A stretch of DNA of 63,229 nt from Lachnospiraceae bacterium (GTDB taxonomy: Bacteria; Bacillota; Clostridia; Lachnospirales; Lachnospiraceae). Below are positions 17,929 to 26,222 of this stretch, piece by piece. The position numbers and the translations under genes are program-made. Position 1 is the first letter of the stretch. Each line of letters starts with the position of its first letter. The notes beneath the pieces were generated by a model that saw only the letters and a program-made list of their open reading frames with translations, was not told where the DNA came from and made no database searches. Location: NCBI GenBank assembly GCA_022764465.1, contig JALERL010000002.1, positions 1 through 63,229 on the forward strand. Direction: 5' to 3'.

Positions 17929-18651
17929 ATGAGCGTTATTTCAATGAAACAGTTATTAGAAGCAGGTGTACATTTCGGACATCAGACAAGAAGATGGAAC
18001 CCTAAAATGGCTCCATACATCTACACAGAGCGTAATGGTATCTACATCATCGACTTACAGAAATCTGTAGGAAAAGTAGATGAGGCTTACAAGGCAGTAG
18101 CAGATATCGCAGCAGAAGGTGGTACAATCCTTTTCGTTGGTACAAAGAAGCAGGCTCAGGATGCTATTAAGACAGAGGCAGAGCGTTGCGGAATGTTCTA
18201 TGTAAATGAGAGATGGTTAGGCGGAATGCTTACAAACTTCAAGACAATACAGAGCCGTATCGCAAGATTAAAAGCAATCGAGCAGATGGCAGAGGATGGA
18301 ACATTTGATGTTCTTCCTAAGAAGGAAGTTATCCAGCTGAAAAAAGAGTGGGATAAGTTAGAGAAGAACCTTGGCGGAATCAAGGATATGAAGAAGATCC
18401 CGGATGCTATCTTCGTTGTAGATCCTAAGAAGGAAAGAATCTGTGTTCAGGAAGCACATTCCTTAGGAATCAAATTAATCGGTATCGCTGATACAAACTG
18501 TGATCCGGAAGAATTAGATTATGTAATCCCGGGTAACGATGATGCAATCAGAGCCGTTAAGTTAATCGTTTCTAAGATGGCTGATGCAGTAATCGAGGCA
18601 AATCAGGGAACAGTAGAAGTAGATGAGGCTCCAGCAGAGGACGCTGAATAA
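17929..18651 (+). CDS. rpsB: 30S ribosomal protein S2
   Basis: This 240-aa S2 protein has the signatures [20 protein letters not shown] and [19 protein letters not shown], plus [10 protein letters not shown] and [13 protein letters not shown] 17929 is preferred because GGAGG lies at 17917-17921; an in-frame ATG at 17878 would add 17 residues unlike S2. Codon use shifts here towards AAC, TTC, GCT and TCT compared with the flagellar genes, as expected for a highly expressed gene. The C-terminal tail is acidic ([13 protein letters not shown]). It is followed by tsf after a hairpin. Confidence 0.99.
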   Translation: MSVISMKQLLEAGVHFGHQTRRWNPKMAPYIYTERNGIYIIDLQKSVGKVDEAYKAVADIAAEGGTILFVGTKKQAQDAIKTEAERCGMFYVNERWLGGMLTNFKTIQSRIARLKAIEQMAEDGTFDVLPKKEVIQLKKEWDKLEKNLGGIKDMKKIPDAIFVVDPKKERICVQEAHSLGIKLIGIADTNCDPEELDYVIPGNDDAIRAVKLIVSKMADAVIEANQGTVEVDEAPAEDAE

Positions 18652-18662
18652 TTTACACAGAT

Positions 18663-18696
18663 TTAGGACAGACATCGAATGCCTGTCCTAAGTTTT
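18663..18696 (+). terminator. intercistronic hairpin between rpsB and tsf
   Basis: TTAGGACAG (18663-18671) pairs with CTGTCCTAA (18683-18691), followed by GTTTTG. The T-run is short, so it probably attenuates or processes the rpsB-tsf transcript instead of ending it. Confidence 0.55.
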
Positions 18697-18729
18697 GCAA
18701 AAAGAGATTAAATATCGGAGGAAAATGAG

Positions 18730-19809
18730 ATGGCAATTACAGCAGCAATGGTAAAAGAACTGCGTGAATTAACCGGCGCAGGTATGATGGATTGTAAAAA
18801 GGCATTAAGCGAGACAGATGGAGATATGGATGCAGCTGTTGAAGCATTAAGAAAAAGCGGTGCAGCTAAGGCTGTAAAGAAACAGAGCAGAATCGCAGCA
18901 GAAGGAATCACACGTGTTGCAGCAAATGGTAACACTGCTGTTGTTGTAGAAGTAAACTCAGAGACAGACTTCGTAGCAAAGAACGAAGTTTTCCAGGAGT
19001 TCGTACAGAAGGTTGCAGATACAGCACTTGCATCTGACTTAAACGGTGGAGCAAACGGAGAGGACATCGAGGCTCTTCTTGCGATTGACGGATTAAATGA
19101 TTTACTGGTTGAGAAGACTTCTACAATCGGAGAGAAATTATCTGTTCGTAGATTCAGCAAGATCTCAGGAGATGTTGTTACATCTTACATCCACGGTGGT
19201 GGAAGAATCGGTGTTTTAGTTGCCGGAAACGGTGCATCTGATGATGCTGCAAAGGAAGCACTTTCAAACATCGCTATGCAGGTAGCAGCTATGAATCCTC
19301 AGTATGTAGCAGAGTCTGATATCTCCGCAGAGGAACTTGACAAGCTCAAAGAGATCACAGTTGACAGTGCATTAAACGATGCTACAACACTTCCAAAGCC
19401 AATCCTTAATAAACTGTTAGACAAGGCTTTAGCAGGCGTATGGAGCGAAGAAGATGTTGCTGCATTCAACGAGCACAAGAACAACATGAACTTCGTATGG
19501 AACTTCATGTCAGATGCTGCAAAGGCTCAGTTAGCAGAGCTTGCACTTGCTGATAAGGAAGCTATCGTAGCTGAGAAGATGTTTAGTGGATTAGTTCAGG
19601 GACGTGTTTCTAAGCAGTTAAAAGAGATCTGCCTTATGGATCAGGTTTACGTTAAGGCTGAAGACGGAAAGCAGACTGTAGAGAAGTACCTTGCTTCTGT
19701 AAACAAAGACCTTAAAATCGCAAAGGTTGTTCGTTTCGAAGTTGGTGAAGGTATGGAGAAGAAGAACGAAGACTTCGCAGCAGAAGTTGCAGCTCAGATG
19801 AACGCATAA
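18730..19809 (+). CDS. tsf: elongation factor Ts
   Basis: EF-Ts exchanges GDP on EF-Tu. The N-terminal UBA-like domain and contact loop ELTGAGMMDCKKAL are intact, as is EVNSETDFVAKNE (the SETDFVA motif). The protein is 359 aa, while many bacterial EF-Ts are around 280-310 aa. The extra length lies between NPQYVAESDISAEELDKLKE (about residue 192) and GRVSKQLKEICLMDQ (about residue 292), roughly 50 residues more than in Bacillus as remembered. GGAGG lies 8 nt before the ATG, and a strong terminator follows. Confidence 0.98.
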   Translation: MAITAAMVKELRELTGAGMMDCKKALSETDGDMDAAVEALRKSGAAKAVKKQSRIAAEGITRVAANGNTAVVVEVNSETDFVAKNEVFQEFVQKVADTALASDLNGGANGEDIEALLAIDGLNDLLVEKTSTIGEKLSVRRFSKISGDVVTSYIHGGGRIGVLVAGNGASDDAAKEALSNIAMQVAAMNPQYVAESDISAEELDKLKEITVDSALNDATTLPKPILNKLLDKALAGVWSEEDVAAFNEHKNNMNFVWNFMSDAAKAQLAELALADKEAIVAEKMFSGLVQGRVSKQLKEICLMDQVYVKAEDGKQTVEKYLASVNKDLKIAKVVRFEVGEGMEKKNEDFAAEVAAQMNA

Positions 19810-19843
19810 TCGAACCAGATTGAGTTGATTTTGAAATGATAAT

Positions 19844-19889
19844 AACCCTTATGAATGGTGGTGACACCGTTTGTAAGGGTTGTTTTATT
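19844..19889 (+). terminator. rho-independent terminator of rpsB-tsf
   Basis: AACCCTTA (19844-19851) pairs with TAAGGGTT (19874-19881). The stem continues inward with GGTG/CACC pairs, and GTTTTATT follows. Confidence 0.85.
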
Positions 19890-20105
19890 GGAAAAATAAC
19901 AGAAACCAATATACATATGCGAAAAAGTCTTTCATCAGTCCGTTTTGTTCTACAAATAAGATAGAAAACATGATAAAATATAAGTAATATATGGGAGAAC
20001 TTTTGGTTATGCTTACTATTTTTAGGAAGAACACAAAGTATACGTGAAAAATGAAAAATTACAGACTCACGAATACATGAATTTCTTTCGGAAAGGCAGG
20101 AATTT
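19890..20105. other. AT-rich gap with no recognised feature
   Basis: About 216 nt between the tsf terminator and the broken surface-protein gene. No convincing gene, promoter pair or stem-loop was seen. Confidence 0.5.
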
Positions 20106-21118
20106 ATGCAAGATAACATCTGTAAGGAGTCAAGAGGAAAAGGAGTGTTCCGATGCAAATATCTGCTGGCGGTCATGTTTGCTTTATGTGTAGGAATTGT
20201 GGTGCCACATCAGGTACAGGCAGAAGAAGCGACATCAGAGAGTGATTTTACCTGGGATGGGAATACCATCACAAAGTACACAGGTACGGATACAACGGTC
20301 GTGATACCGGAGCGTGCGACAGCCATAGGAAGACAAGCTCCCATACGGATACTGAGATCCGCGGCAAAAAGACAGCCAACTATGAGAAGGAAGGCTATAC
20401 GGGAGATATCTACTGCCGTGAATGTGAAGCATTGGTAAAAAAGGGAAGTGTAATCCCAAAGAAGGCCTGTTCCCATGCAGAAACCGAGATCCGGAATAGA
20501 AAACAGGCAACCTATGAAAAAACAGGTTATACTGGAGATACCTACTGTGCAGACTGTGGTAAGCTGATCGCAAAGGGAAAAGCAATTCCAAAGCTGGATA
20601 AAGAACAGCAGGTGATCTCAGCAAAAAGTTATAAAAAAGTTTATGGCGCAAAAGCATTTCAGCTGAACGCAAAGACATCCGGCACAGGAAGACTGACTTA
20701 CACAAGCAGTAATAAAAAGGTAGCAACGGTCAATAAAAACGGTGTCGTTAAGATCACCGGAGTAGGAAAAACTACGATTACAATTAAGGCGGCGGCAACA
20801 AAGGGAGAGCTTGCTGCAATCAAAAACATTACGGTTACGGTTGTTCCGAAGGCAATCGCAAATGTGAACGTTGTTGCCAAAAAGGCAAAGATGACGGTAA
20901 AAGTGCCGGGAGCAAAAGGCGTTACCTATATCGTGCAGTATTCCACGAATAAGAAATTTACATCGGGGGTAAAGAAGGAAAAGGTAAATGGTGCGAAGGC
21001 GGTTACAATTACAAAGTTAAAATCAGGGAAGACATATTATGTAAGAGTGATGGTAAAAAAGAATGGACAGTCCTCGTCATGGAGTAAAGCAAAGTCTGTA
21101 AAAGTAAAATGGAATTGA
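20106..21118 (+). pseudogene. broken BspA-type surface protein gene
   Basis: Two frames hold what should be one secreted protein. Frame one (from ATG 20106) has a signal peptide ending near VQAEEA, then WDGNTITKYTG and TVVIPERATAIGRQA, the start of a BspA-type leucine-rich repeat (LRR_5). It then runs out of frame to a stop at 20438. From about 20336 another frame continues in-register with two copies of a roughly 43-aa CxxC repeat (YTGDIYCRECEALVKKGSVI and YTGDTYCADCGKLIAKGKAI), a Big_2-like Ig domain (about 20615-20850) and a fibronectin-type domain to 21118. The simplest reading is an internal deletion of the LRR array that also shifted the frame. The downstream half alone may be translated from 20432 but lacks a secretion signal. 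Confidence 0.75.
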
Positions 21119-21222
21119 ACGATAAAAAGAAAAAAACATTACTAATATCAGAAAACAAAACAAAATAACAGAAAAAATACATCAAATAAAATAATATTTT
21201 ATGATGATATTTTAAAAAAATG

Positions 21223-21231
21223 TGATACAAT
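21223..21231 (+). promoter_or_regulatory. extended -10 promoter candidate
   Basis: TGATACAAT forms an extended -10 (TG-N-TACAAT) 32 nt before the deacetylase start, in very AT-rich DNA. No good -35 box lies 16-18 nt upstream. Confidence 0.4.
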
Positions 21232-21262
21232 AAAAAGAGATTTTATGACCGGGGGTCAGTCC

Positions 21263-22252
21263 ATGGAAGAAAAAGTCAAGACCGGCTTGAAAGAACAAAG
21301 AGATAAACGGAAGAGGATCAACCGGATAAAGACCGGAATGATTGCTTCGATATTTGTCTGGATGCTGATTTCAATCATTGTCTGTATCACATTACTTGTA
21401 AAAGTACATACCTTAGAAAAGGAGATACAGTCCTTAAGCAGCCGTGCCGTACAGACCAGTCAGGTAGAACCGGCTGCCAATCATGCGGGAAACAGCATAT
21501 CCTATGATATGATGGATACGGAGAATGAGGCGGATTATGATGAGATGGAGAGTGCGATCAACCCGACAGCCAATATTATGAGTGCGGCGAATCGGGATAA
21601 TCTTGCATCACCGGGAGATCAGTTGAAGGTGTATCTTACTTTTGATGATGGTCCAAGCAGTAATACATCGAAGATCCTAGAGATCTTAGCAAAACATAAT
21701 ATAAAGGCAACCTTTTTTGTGACAGGAAAGGAAGACGATGAATCGAAGGAATTGTATAAGCGGATCGTTGCAGAGGGACATACGCTTGGCATGCACTGCT
21801 ATACACATAAGTACAGCGAGATCTATGCGTCCTTAGATTCCTTTGAAAATGATTTTTCGAAGATCCAGAACCTGTTATATGATGTGACGGGTGAGGAATG
21901 CATCTATTATCGTTTCCCGGGTGGAAGCAGTAATCATGTCAGCAATACCGATATGAAGGAATGCATATCTTACTTAAACAGCCAGGGCGTTACTTATTTT
22001 GACTGGAATGTTTCAAGCGGTGATGCAACATCGCAGGCATATACATCGGATGAACTGGTTGAAAATGTTATGAAGGATGTAGTAAAATATAAGACATCGG
22101 TGGTGCTGATGCATGATGCAGAGACGAAGGATGCCACAGTAGAGGCATTAGAGCCGATGATCGAGGCGTTAAATAACCTTGGCGCACAGATTTTACCAAT
22201 CGATGGTGATACCACTGCAATTCAGCATATTACTGCTGACAGTGTGAAATAA
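21263..22252 (+). CDS. membrane-anchored polysaccharide deacetylase (NodB/CDA1 family)
   Basis: The 329-aa product has a basic cytoplasmic N-terminus, one transmembrane helix (about residues 25-48), a spacer of about 75 residues and an extracellular NodB domain. The domain carries LTFDDGP (catalytic D128, metal-binding D129) and the H-x3-H metal motif in GMHCYTHKY. Downstream it has YYRFPGGSSN and a VVLMHDAETK stretch. Relatives remove acetyl groups from peptidoglycan GlcNAc or xylan; the substrate here is unproven. ATG 21263 follows CCGGGGGTC; an earlier in-frame ATG at 21245 overlaps that site. Confidence 0.9.
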   Translation: MEEKVKTGLKEQRDKRKRINRIKTGMIASIFVWMLISIIVCITLLVKVHTLEKEIQSLSSRAVQTSQVEPAANHAGNSISYDMMDTENEADYDEMESAINPTANIMSAANRDNLASPGDQLKVYLTFDDGPSSNTSKILEILAKHNIKATFFVTGKEDDESKELYKRIVAEGHTLGMHCYTHKYSEIYASLDSFENDFSKIQNLLYDVTGEECIYYRFPGGSSNHVSNTDMKECISYLNSQGVTYFDWNVSSGDATSQAYTSDELVENVMKDVVKYKTSVVLMHDAETKDATVEALEPMIEALNNLGAQILPIDGDTTAIQHITADSVK

Positions 22253-22272
22253 AACACAATGGAGGAGAAAAA

Positions 22273-23196
22273 ATGAGCTTTTTTAAGGATTTTAAGGAAG
22301 ATTTGTCACAGGCAGCACGTGAGCTGATGCCTGGCGAAGATACGAAGCAGGAGGAATTTGATGACGATTCCGAATTAACCGTAAATACGCTTGAATCGGA
22401 ATTAGATGTAGAGTCTGAGTTATCAAAGTTAGATGGTCTGTTAGAGAAAGTGTCAAAGGATGTGAAGAGTCCGGAACCTGCAGCACCTGCAGCTACAGCA
22501 GCTCCGGAGCAGAATGTGGCACCACAGCCGGCACCGGCAGAGAAAAAAGAGCCGGTTATGAACAAGATTGAAGCTGTTCCGGTAAGACCGGCAGTCGAAA
22601 ATACGAATAAGACAATAGAAAACCTGAGAAAGGTACAGGAGGATAAAGGAATGAGTGAAGTTAAGACAGCAGCAGAGACATTTGCAAACGTAAATACCAT
22701 GGATGCAGCACCGGTAATGCCGACATTTGACGAGGCATCGGATGAGGTTGCAGTGATCACAGAAGGAACCAGCATTAAGGGTAATATGGATTCTACCGGT
22801 TCTTTAGATATTCGTGGAAAGATCGATGGAAATGTTTCCTGTAATGGCAAGCTTGTCGTTACCGGTACGATCAATGGTAACAGCACATCTTCCGAGTTCT
22901 TCGCAGATGCAGCTAAGATCGAAGGAGAGGTTGTAAGCTCCGGAACTGTTAAGATCGGTCTTGGATCTGTCATCATTGGTAACATTACAGCGACATCCGC
23001 AGTAATCGCTGGAGCAATCAAGGGTGACATCGATGTACAGGGACCGGTTGTTGTTGATACATCTGCTGTTATCATGGGTAACATCAAGTCACGTTCTGTT
23101 CAGATCAACAATGGTGCTGTTATTGAAGGTTTCTGCTCCCAGTGCTATGCAGAGATCGATGTAGAGAGCTTATTTGGTGAAGAGAAGGTAAAATAA
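22273..23196 (+). CDS. bactofilin-domain cytoskeletal protein
   Basis: The 307-aa product has an acidic, Ala/Pro-rich N-terminal half (residues 1-155) and a C-terminal bactofilin (DUF583) domain (about 157-290). The domain shows the regular beta-helix rhythm of G-x-I/V steps: TSIKGNMDSTGSLDIRGKI, GNVSCNGKLVVTGTI, and GNIKSRSVQINNGAVIEG. Bactofilins polymerise without nucleotide and often act with wall enzymes. The upstream deacetylase gene ends 20 nt before, so the two may work together in wall shaping. A Cys pair (FCSQCYAE) near the end is unusual. The N-terminal extension is longer than in minimal bactofilins. Confidence 0.9.
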   Translation: MSFFKDFKEDLSQAARELMPGEDTKQEEFDDDSELTVNTLESELDVESELSKLDGLLEKVSKDVKSPEPAAPAATAAPEQNVAPQPAPAEKKEPVMNKIEAVPVRPAVENTNKTIENLRKVQEDKGMSEVKTAAETFANVNTMDAAPVMPTFDEASDEVAVITEGTSIKGNMDSTGSLDIRGKIDGNVSCNGKLVVTGTINGNSTSSEFFADAAKIEGEVVSSGTVKIGLGSVIIGNITATSAVIAGAIKGDIDVQGPVVVDTSAVIMGNIKSRSVQINNGAVIEGFCSQCYAEIDVESLFGEEKVK

Positions 23197-23198
23197 GA

Positions 23199-23894
23199 AT
23201 GAAGAGAGTATTTTTAAAATTAAGCGGAGAAGCTCTGGCTGGAGAGAAAAAGACAGGCTTTGATGAAGCCACTGTCATGGGTGTCGCAAAGCAGGTAAAA
23301 GAGATTGTAGATCAGGGTATTCAGGTAGGTATCGTCATTGGCGGTGGTAACTTCTGGAGAGGACGTACCAGTGAGACGATCGATCGTACCAAGGCTGACC
23401 AGATCGGAATGCTTGCAACCATTATGAACTGCATCTATGTTTCTGAGATCTTCCGCTATGTTGGAATGAAGACACAGATCCTGACACCGTTTGAGTGTGG
23501 CAGTATGACAAAGCTGTTTTCCAAGGATCGCGCCAATAAGTATTTTGACCGCGGAATGGTTGTATTCTTTGCAGGTGGAACAGGTCATCCGTATTTTTCA
23601 ACGGATACCGGAATCGTGCTTCGTGCTATTGAGATGGAAGCAGAGGGCATCTATCTTGCAAAAGCCATTGACGGTGTATACGACAGTGATCCAAAGATCA
23701 ATCCGAACGCGGTTAAGTATGATGAAGTTTCGATTCAGGAAGTTATTGATAAGAAGCTTGCAGTGGTAGATATGACAGCATCCATCATGTGCATGGAGAA
23801 TAAGATGCCGATGTATGTGTTTGGATTAAATGAAGAGAATAGTATTGTTGATGCCATTAACGGCAAGTTCAATGGTACAAAGGTAACTGTTTAA
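23199..23894 (+). CDS. pyrH: UMP kinase
   Basis: PyrH phosphorylates UMP to UDP. The 231-aa protein shows the amino-acid-kinase fold motifs KLSGEALAGEKKTGFD, GIVIGGGNFWRGR, DQIGMLATIMNCIYV, FFAGGTGHPYFSTDT and AKAIDGVYDSDP. Length is standard. It starts 2 nt after the bactofilin stop and leads the usual pyrH-frr-uppS-cdsA cluster. A nested inverted repeat follows its stop codon. Confidence 0.98.
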   Translation: MKRVFLKLSGEALAGEKKTGFDEATVMGVAKQVKEIVDQGIQVGIVIGGGNFWRGRTSETIDRTKADQIGMLATIMNCIYVSEIFRYVGMKTQILTPFECGSMTKLFSKDRANKYFDRGMVVFFAGGTGHPYFSTDTGIVLRAIEMEAEGIYLAKAIDGVYDSDPKINPNAVKYDEVSIQEVIDKKLAVVDMTASIMCMENKMPMYVFGLNEENSIVDAINGKFNGTKVTV

Positions 23895-23895
23895 T

Positions 23896-23938
23896 TTGCG
23901 CTTGCGCACAAACTAGATATGCGCAAAAGGCAGCGCAA
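23896..23938 (+). repeat. nested inverted repeat between pyrH and frr
   Basis: TTGCGCT (23896-23902) and TGCGCA (23903-23908) pair with AGCGCAA (23932-23938) and TGCGCA (23920-23925). The 13 paired bases form a GC-rich stem interrupted by a six-base internal loop on the 3' side. It has no T-run and ends 14 nt before the frr start, so it could mask or expose the frr ribosome binding site. Confidence 0.7.
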
Positions 23939-23952
23939 GAATGGAGATTAAT

Positions 23953-24507
23953 ATGGATGAGAGATTAGTTCAGTTTGATGATAAGATGGGGAAGTCTTAT
24001 GACAATCTGGTAGAGGAACTGACATCAATTCGTGCAGGCCGTGCCAACCCACACATTTTAGATAAGATCCGGGTTGATTATTATGGTACACCAACCGGAT
24101 TACAGCAGATTGCAAATGTCAATGTACCGGAACCACGTATGATCCAGATCCAGCCATGGGAAGCATCTATGGTAAAAGAGATTGAAAAAGCGATCCTGAC
24201 ATCGGATCTTGGAATCAACCCGAATAATGACGGAAAAGTCATTCGTCTGGTATTTCCGGAGCTGACAGAGGAACGTCGTAAAGAGCTTGCGAAGGATGTA
24301 AAGAAAAAGGGAGAAGCATCTAAGGTTGCAATCCGTAATATCCGTCGTGATGCAAATGATACATTCAAGAAGCTTGGTAAATCTTCCGATATTTCTGAGG
24401 ATGAGATCAAGCAGTTAGAGGATGAGGCACAGAAGATGACAGACAAGTATATCGCTATGATCGACAAAGCGGTAGAAGAGAAGACAAAAGAAGTGCTTAC
24501 CGTATAA
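23953..24507 (+). CDS. frr: ribosome recycling factor
   Basis: RRF splits post-termination ribosomes with EF-G. The 184-aa protein begins MDERLVQFDDKMGKSYDNL and contains ELTSIRAGRANPHILDKI, VNVPEPRMIQIQPW and a DLGINPNNDGKVIRLVFPEL stretch, all typical. ATG 23953 gives the standard length and follows ATGGAGATT; the in-frame ATG at 23941 would add MEIN and overlaps this site. The three-helix-bundle C-terminus (ISEDEIKQLEDEAQKMTDKY) is intact. Confidence 0.98.
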   Translation: MDERLVQFDDKMGKSYDNLVEELTSIRAGRANPHILDKIRVDYYGTPTGLQQIANVNVPEPRMIQIQPWEASMVKEIEKAILTSDLGINPNNDGKVIRLVFPELTEERRKELAKDVKKKGEASKVAIRNIRRDANDTFKKLGKSSDISEDEIKQLEDEAQKMTDKYIAMIDKAVEEKTKEVLTV

Positions 24508-24520
24508 GAATAAGAATCAT

Positions 24521-24556
24521 GGGGACATAGCAGAACTGCCATGTCCTCTTTCGCTG
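24521..24556 (+). terminator. stem-loop between frr and uppS
   Basis: GGGGACAT (24521-24528) pairs with ATGTCCTC (24541-24548) and the stem extends inward through GCAG/CTGC. TCTTTC follows, so termination may be partial; uppS starts about 40 nt later. Confidence 0.6.
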
Positions 24557-24597
24557 TATGGTCATTTTGACGGAAGGTTAAGAAGGGAGAATCAGAC

Positions 24598-25296
24598 ATG
24601 AAGATACCACAGCATGTGGCAATAATCTTAGATGGAAACGGACGCTGGGCAAAGAGCAAAGGAATGCCGCGTAATTACGGACATACCATGGGTGCAAAAA
24701 ATGTTGAAGTCATTCTGCGTGCTGCGGATGAGCTTGGAATCAAGTATGTTACCATGTATGCGTTTTCAACCGAGAACTGGAACCGCCCGCAGTCAGAGGT
24801 GGATGCACTGATGAAGCTTTTAAGCAGCTATCTGAAAAACTGTGTAAAGACAGCGAGAAAAAATAATATGCGTGTACGTGTGATCGGGGATATCAGCAGA
24901 TTAGAGCCGGAGTTTCAGAAGCGGATCAGGGATCTTGAAGAAGAATCTGCAAAAAATACCGGATTAAACTTCCAGATCGCCATTAATTATGGGAGCCGGG
25001 ATGAAATGATCCGTGCCATGCGCCGGATGGCAGAAGATCGGTTATCACCGGATGAGATTACGGAAGAGCGGTTTGCGTCTTATCTTGATACACACGATAT
25101 ACCGGACCCGGATCTTTTGATCCGTACGAGTGGGGAACAGCGTCTGTCTAATTATCTGATGTGGCAGATGGCATATTCGGAATTTTATTTTACGGATGTT
25201 CCATGGCCGGACTTTACACCGGAAGAGTTAAGAAAAGCGGTTGAGGATTATACAGGCAGAGACCGTAGATATGGAAAGATAGAGGTGGACTCATAA
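24598..25296 (+). CDS. uppS: undecaprenyl diphosphate synthase
   Basis: UppS makes the C55 lipid carrier for peptidoglycan synthesis. The 232-aa cis-prenyltransferase has the catalytic D12 in LDGNGRWAK, the FSTENWNRP motif, and DLLIRTSGEQRLSNYLMWQ followed by SEFYFTDVPWPDF. Length is standard. AGAAGGGAGA precedes the ATG. Its last base is shared with the start of cdsA (TAATG). Confidence 0.98.
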   Translation: MKIPQHVAIILDGNGRWAKSKGMPRNYGHTMGAKNVEVILRAADELGIKYVTMYAFSTENWNRPQSEVDALMKLLSSYLKNCVKTARKNNMRVRVIGDISRLEPEFQKRIRDLEEESAKNTGLNFQIAINYGSRDEMIRAMRRMAEDRLSPDEITEERFASYLDTHDIPDPDLLIRTSGEQRLSNYLMWQMAYSEFYFTDVPWPDFTPEELRKAVEDYTGRDRRYGKIEVDS

Positions 25297-26099
25297 TGTT
25301 TAAGACAAGATTAATAAGTGGAATTGTGTTAGTGATCGTGGCACTGGCACTCATCATTACCGGTGGGAATGTCCTTTTAGCAGGAATCGGAATTGTATCA
25401 CTGATCGGACTTTTTGAACTTTACCGGATTTTTCAGATCGAGAAAAATGCGGCAGGTATTGTCGGATATCTGGCAGCGGTTATTTTTTATCTGAATCTGA
25501 AATGGAACTTTATTCCGGATATGATGATGTTTGTGATCGGACTTTTAGTGGTACTGATGTTTGTTTATGTATTCACATATCCAAAGTATAAGACAGAGCA
25601 GATGTTAGCGGCATTCTTTGGTGTCTTTTATGTGGCAGTTATGCTTTCCTATGTATATCAGACGAGAGTGCTGCCGATGGGTGCATACCTTGTATGGCTG
25701 ATCTTCCTCTGCTCCTGGGGCAGTGATACCTGTGCTTACTGTGTAGGTGTACTGATCGGTAAGCATAAGATGACACCGAAGCTTTCTCCGAAAAAGTCCT
25801 GGGAAGGTGCGGTAGGAGGCATCCTTGGAGCTGCACTTTTAACACTGATCTACGGATTTGTATTCCAAAAGGCAATGGATACGACAACCACAGAGATCCT
25901 GATTCTGGCTGGCATCAGTGCAGCAGGTGCAGTAATCTCCATGATCGGTGATCTGACCGCATCTGCGATCAAGCGTAATTATGACATTAAGGATTATGGA
26001 AAGCTGATACCGGGTCATGGCGGCATCTTAGACCGTTTTGACAGCGTGATCTTTACCGCACCGGTCATCTTTTATCTGGCAAGCAACTGGATCTTATAG
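25296..26099 (+). CDS. cdsA: phosphatidate cytidylyltransferase
   Basis: CdsA forms CDP-diacylglycerol from CTP and phosphatidate, the branch point of phospholipid synthesis. The 267-aa protein has about seven transmembrane helices. Its C-terminal CDS signature reads SMIGDLTASAIKRNYDIKDY followed by GKLIPGHGGILDRFDS, with the conserved acidic and basic residues present. A KLSPKKSWEGAVGG motif lies near residue 165. The ATG overlaps the uppS stop. Confidence 0.97.
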   Translation: MFKTRLISGIVLVIVALALIITGGNVLLAGIGIVSLIGLFELYRIFQIEKNAAGIVGYLAAVIFYLNLKWNFIPDMMMFVIGLLVVLMFVYVFTYPKYKTEQMLAAFFGVFYVAVMLSYVYQTRVLPMGAYLVWLIFLCSWGSDTCAYCVGVLIGKHKMTPKLSPKKSWEGAVGGILGAALLTLIYGFVFQKAMDTTTTEILILAGISAAGAVISMIGDLTASAIKRNYDIKDYGKLIPGHGGILDRFDSVIFTAPVIFYLASNWIL

Positions 26100-26163
26100 A
26101 TACAGGACGGATGGTATAAAAGAAATCAGGAACACATAGGGTAAAAGGTGAAAAAGAATTTTA

Positions 26164-26179
26164 CATGCAAATTTGCATG
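26164..26179. repeat. perfect 16-bp palindrome upstream of dxr
   Basis: CATGCAAATTTGCATG is fully self-complementary. It lies inside the 123-nt cdsA-dxr gap and directly follows a second inverted repeat (GTAAAA 26141-26146 with TTTTAC 26159-26164). With no loop it suits a dimeric DNA-binding protein better than an RNA hairpin. Confidence 0.7.
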
Positions 26180-26222
26180 CAGAGAGGAATGCAGGATGAT
26201 CCGTGCATAAATGGGTTTTCAT

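Noticed and set aside
20432-21118. Intact secreted Ig-domain protein
   Set aside because: Coding similarity continues upstream of this start in the same frame to about 20336, and no signal peptide is present, so it is the remains of a longer gene.
22230-23087. 285-aa open frame on the minus strand opposite the bactofilin gene
   Set aside because: Low-complexity antisense of the Ala/Pro/Glu-rich bactofilin region; no domain and no start signals.
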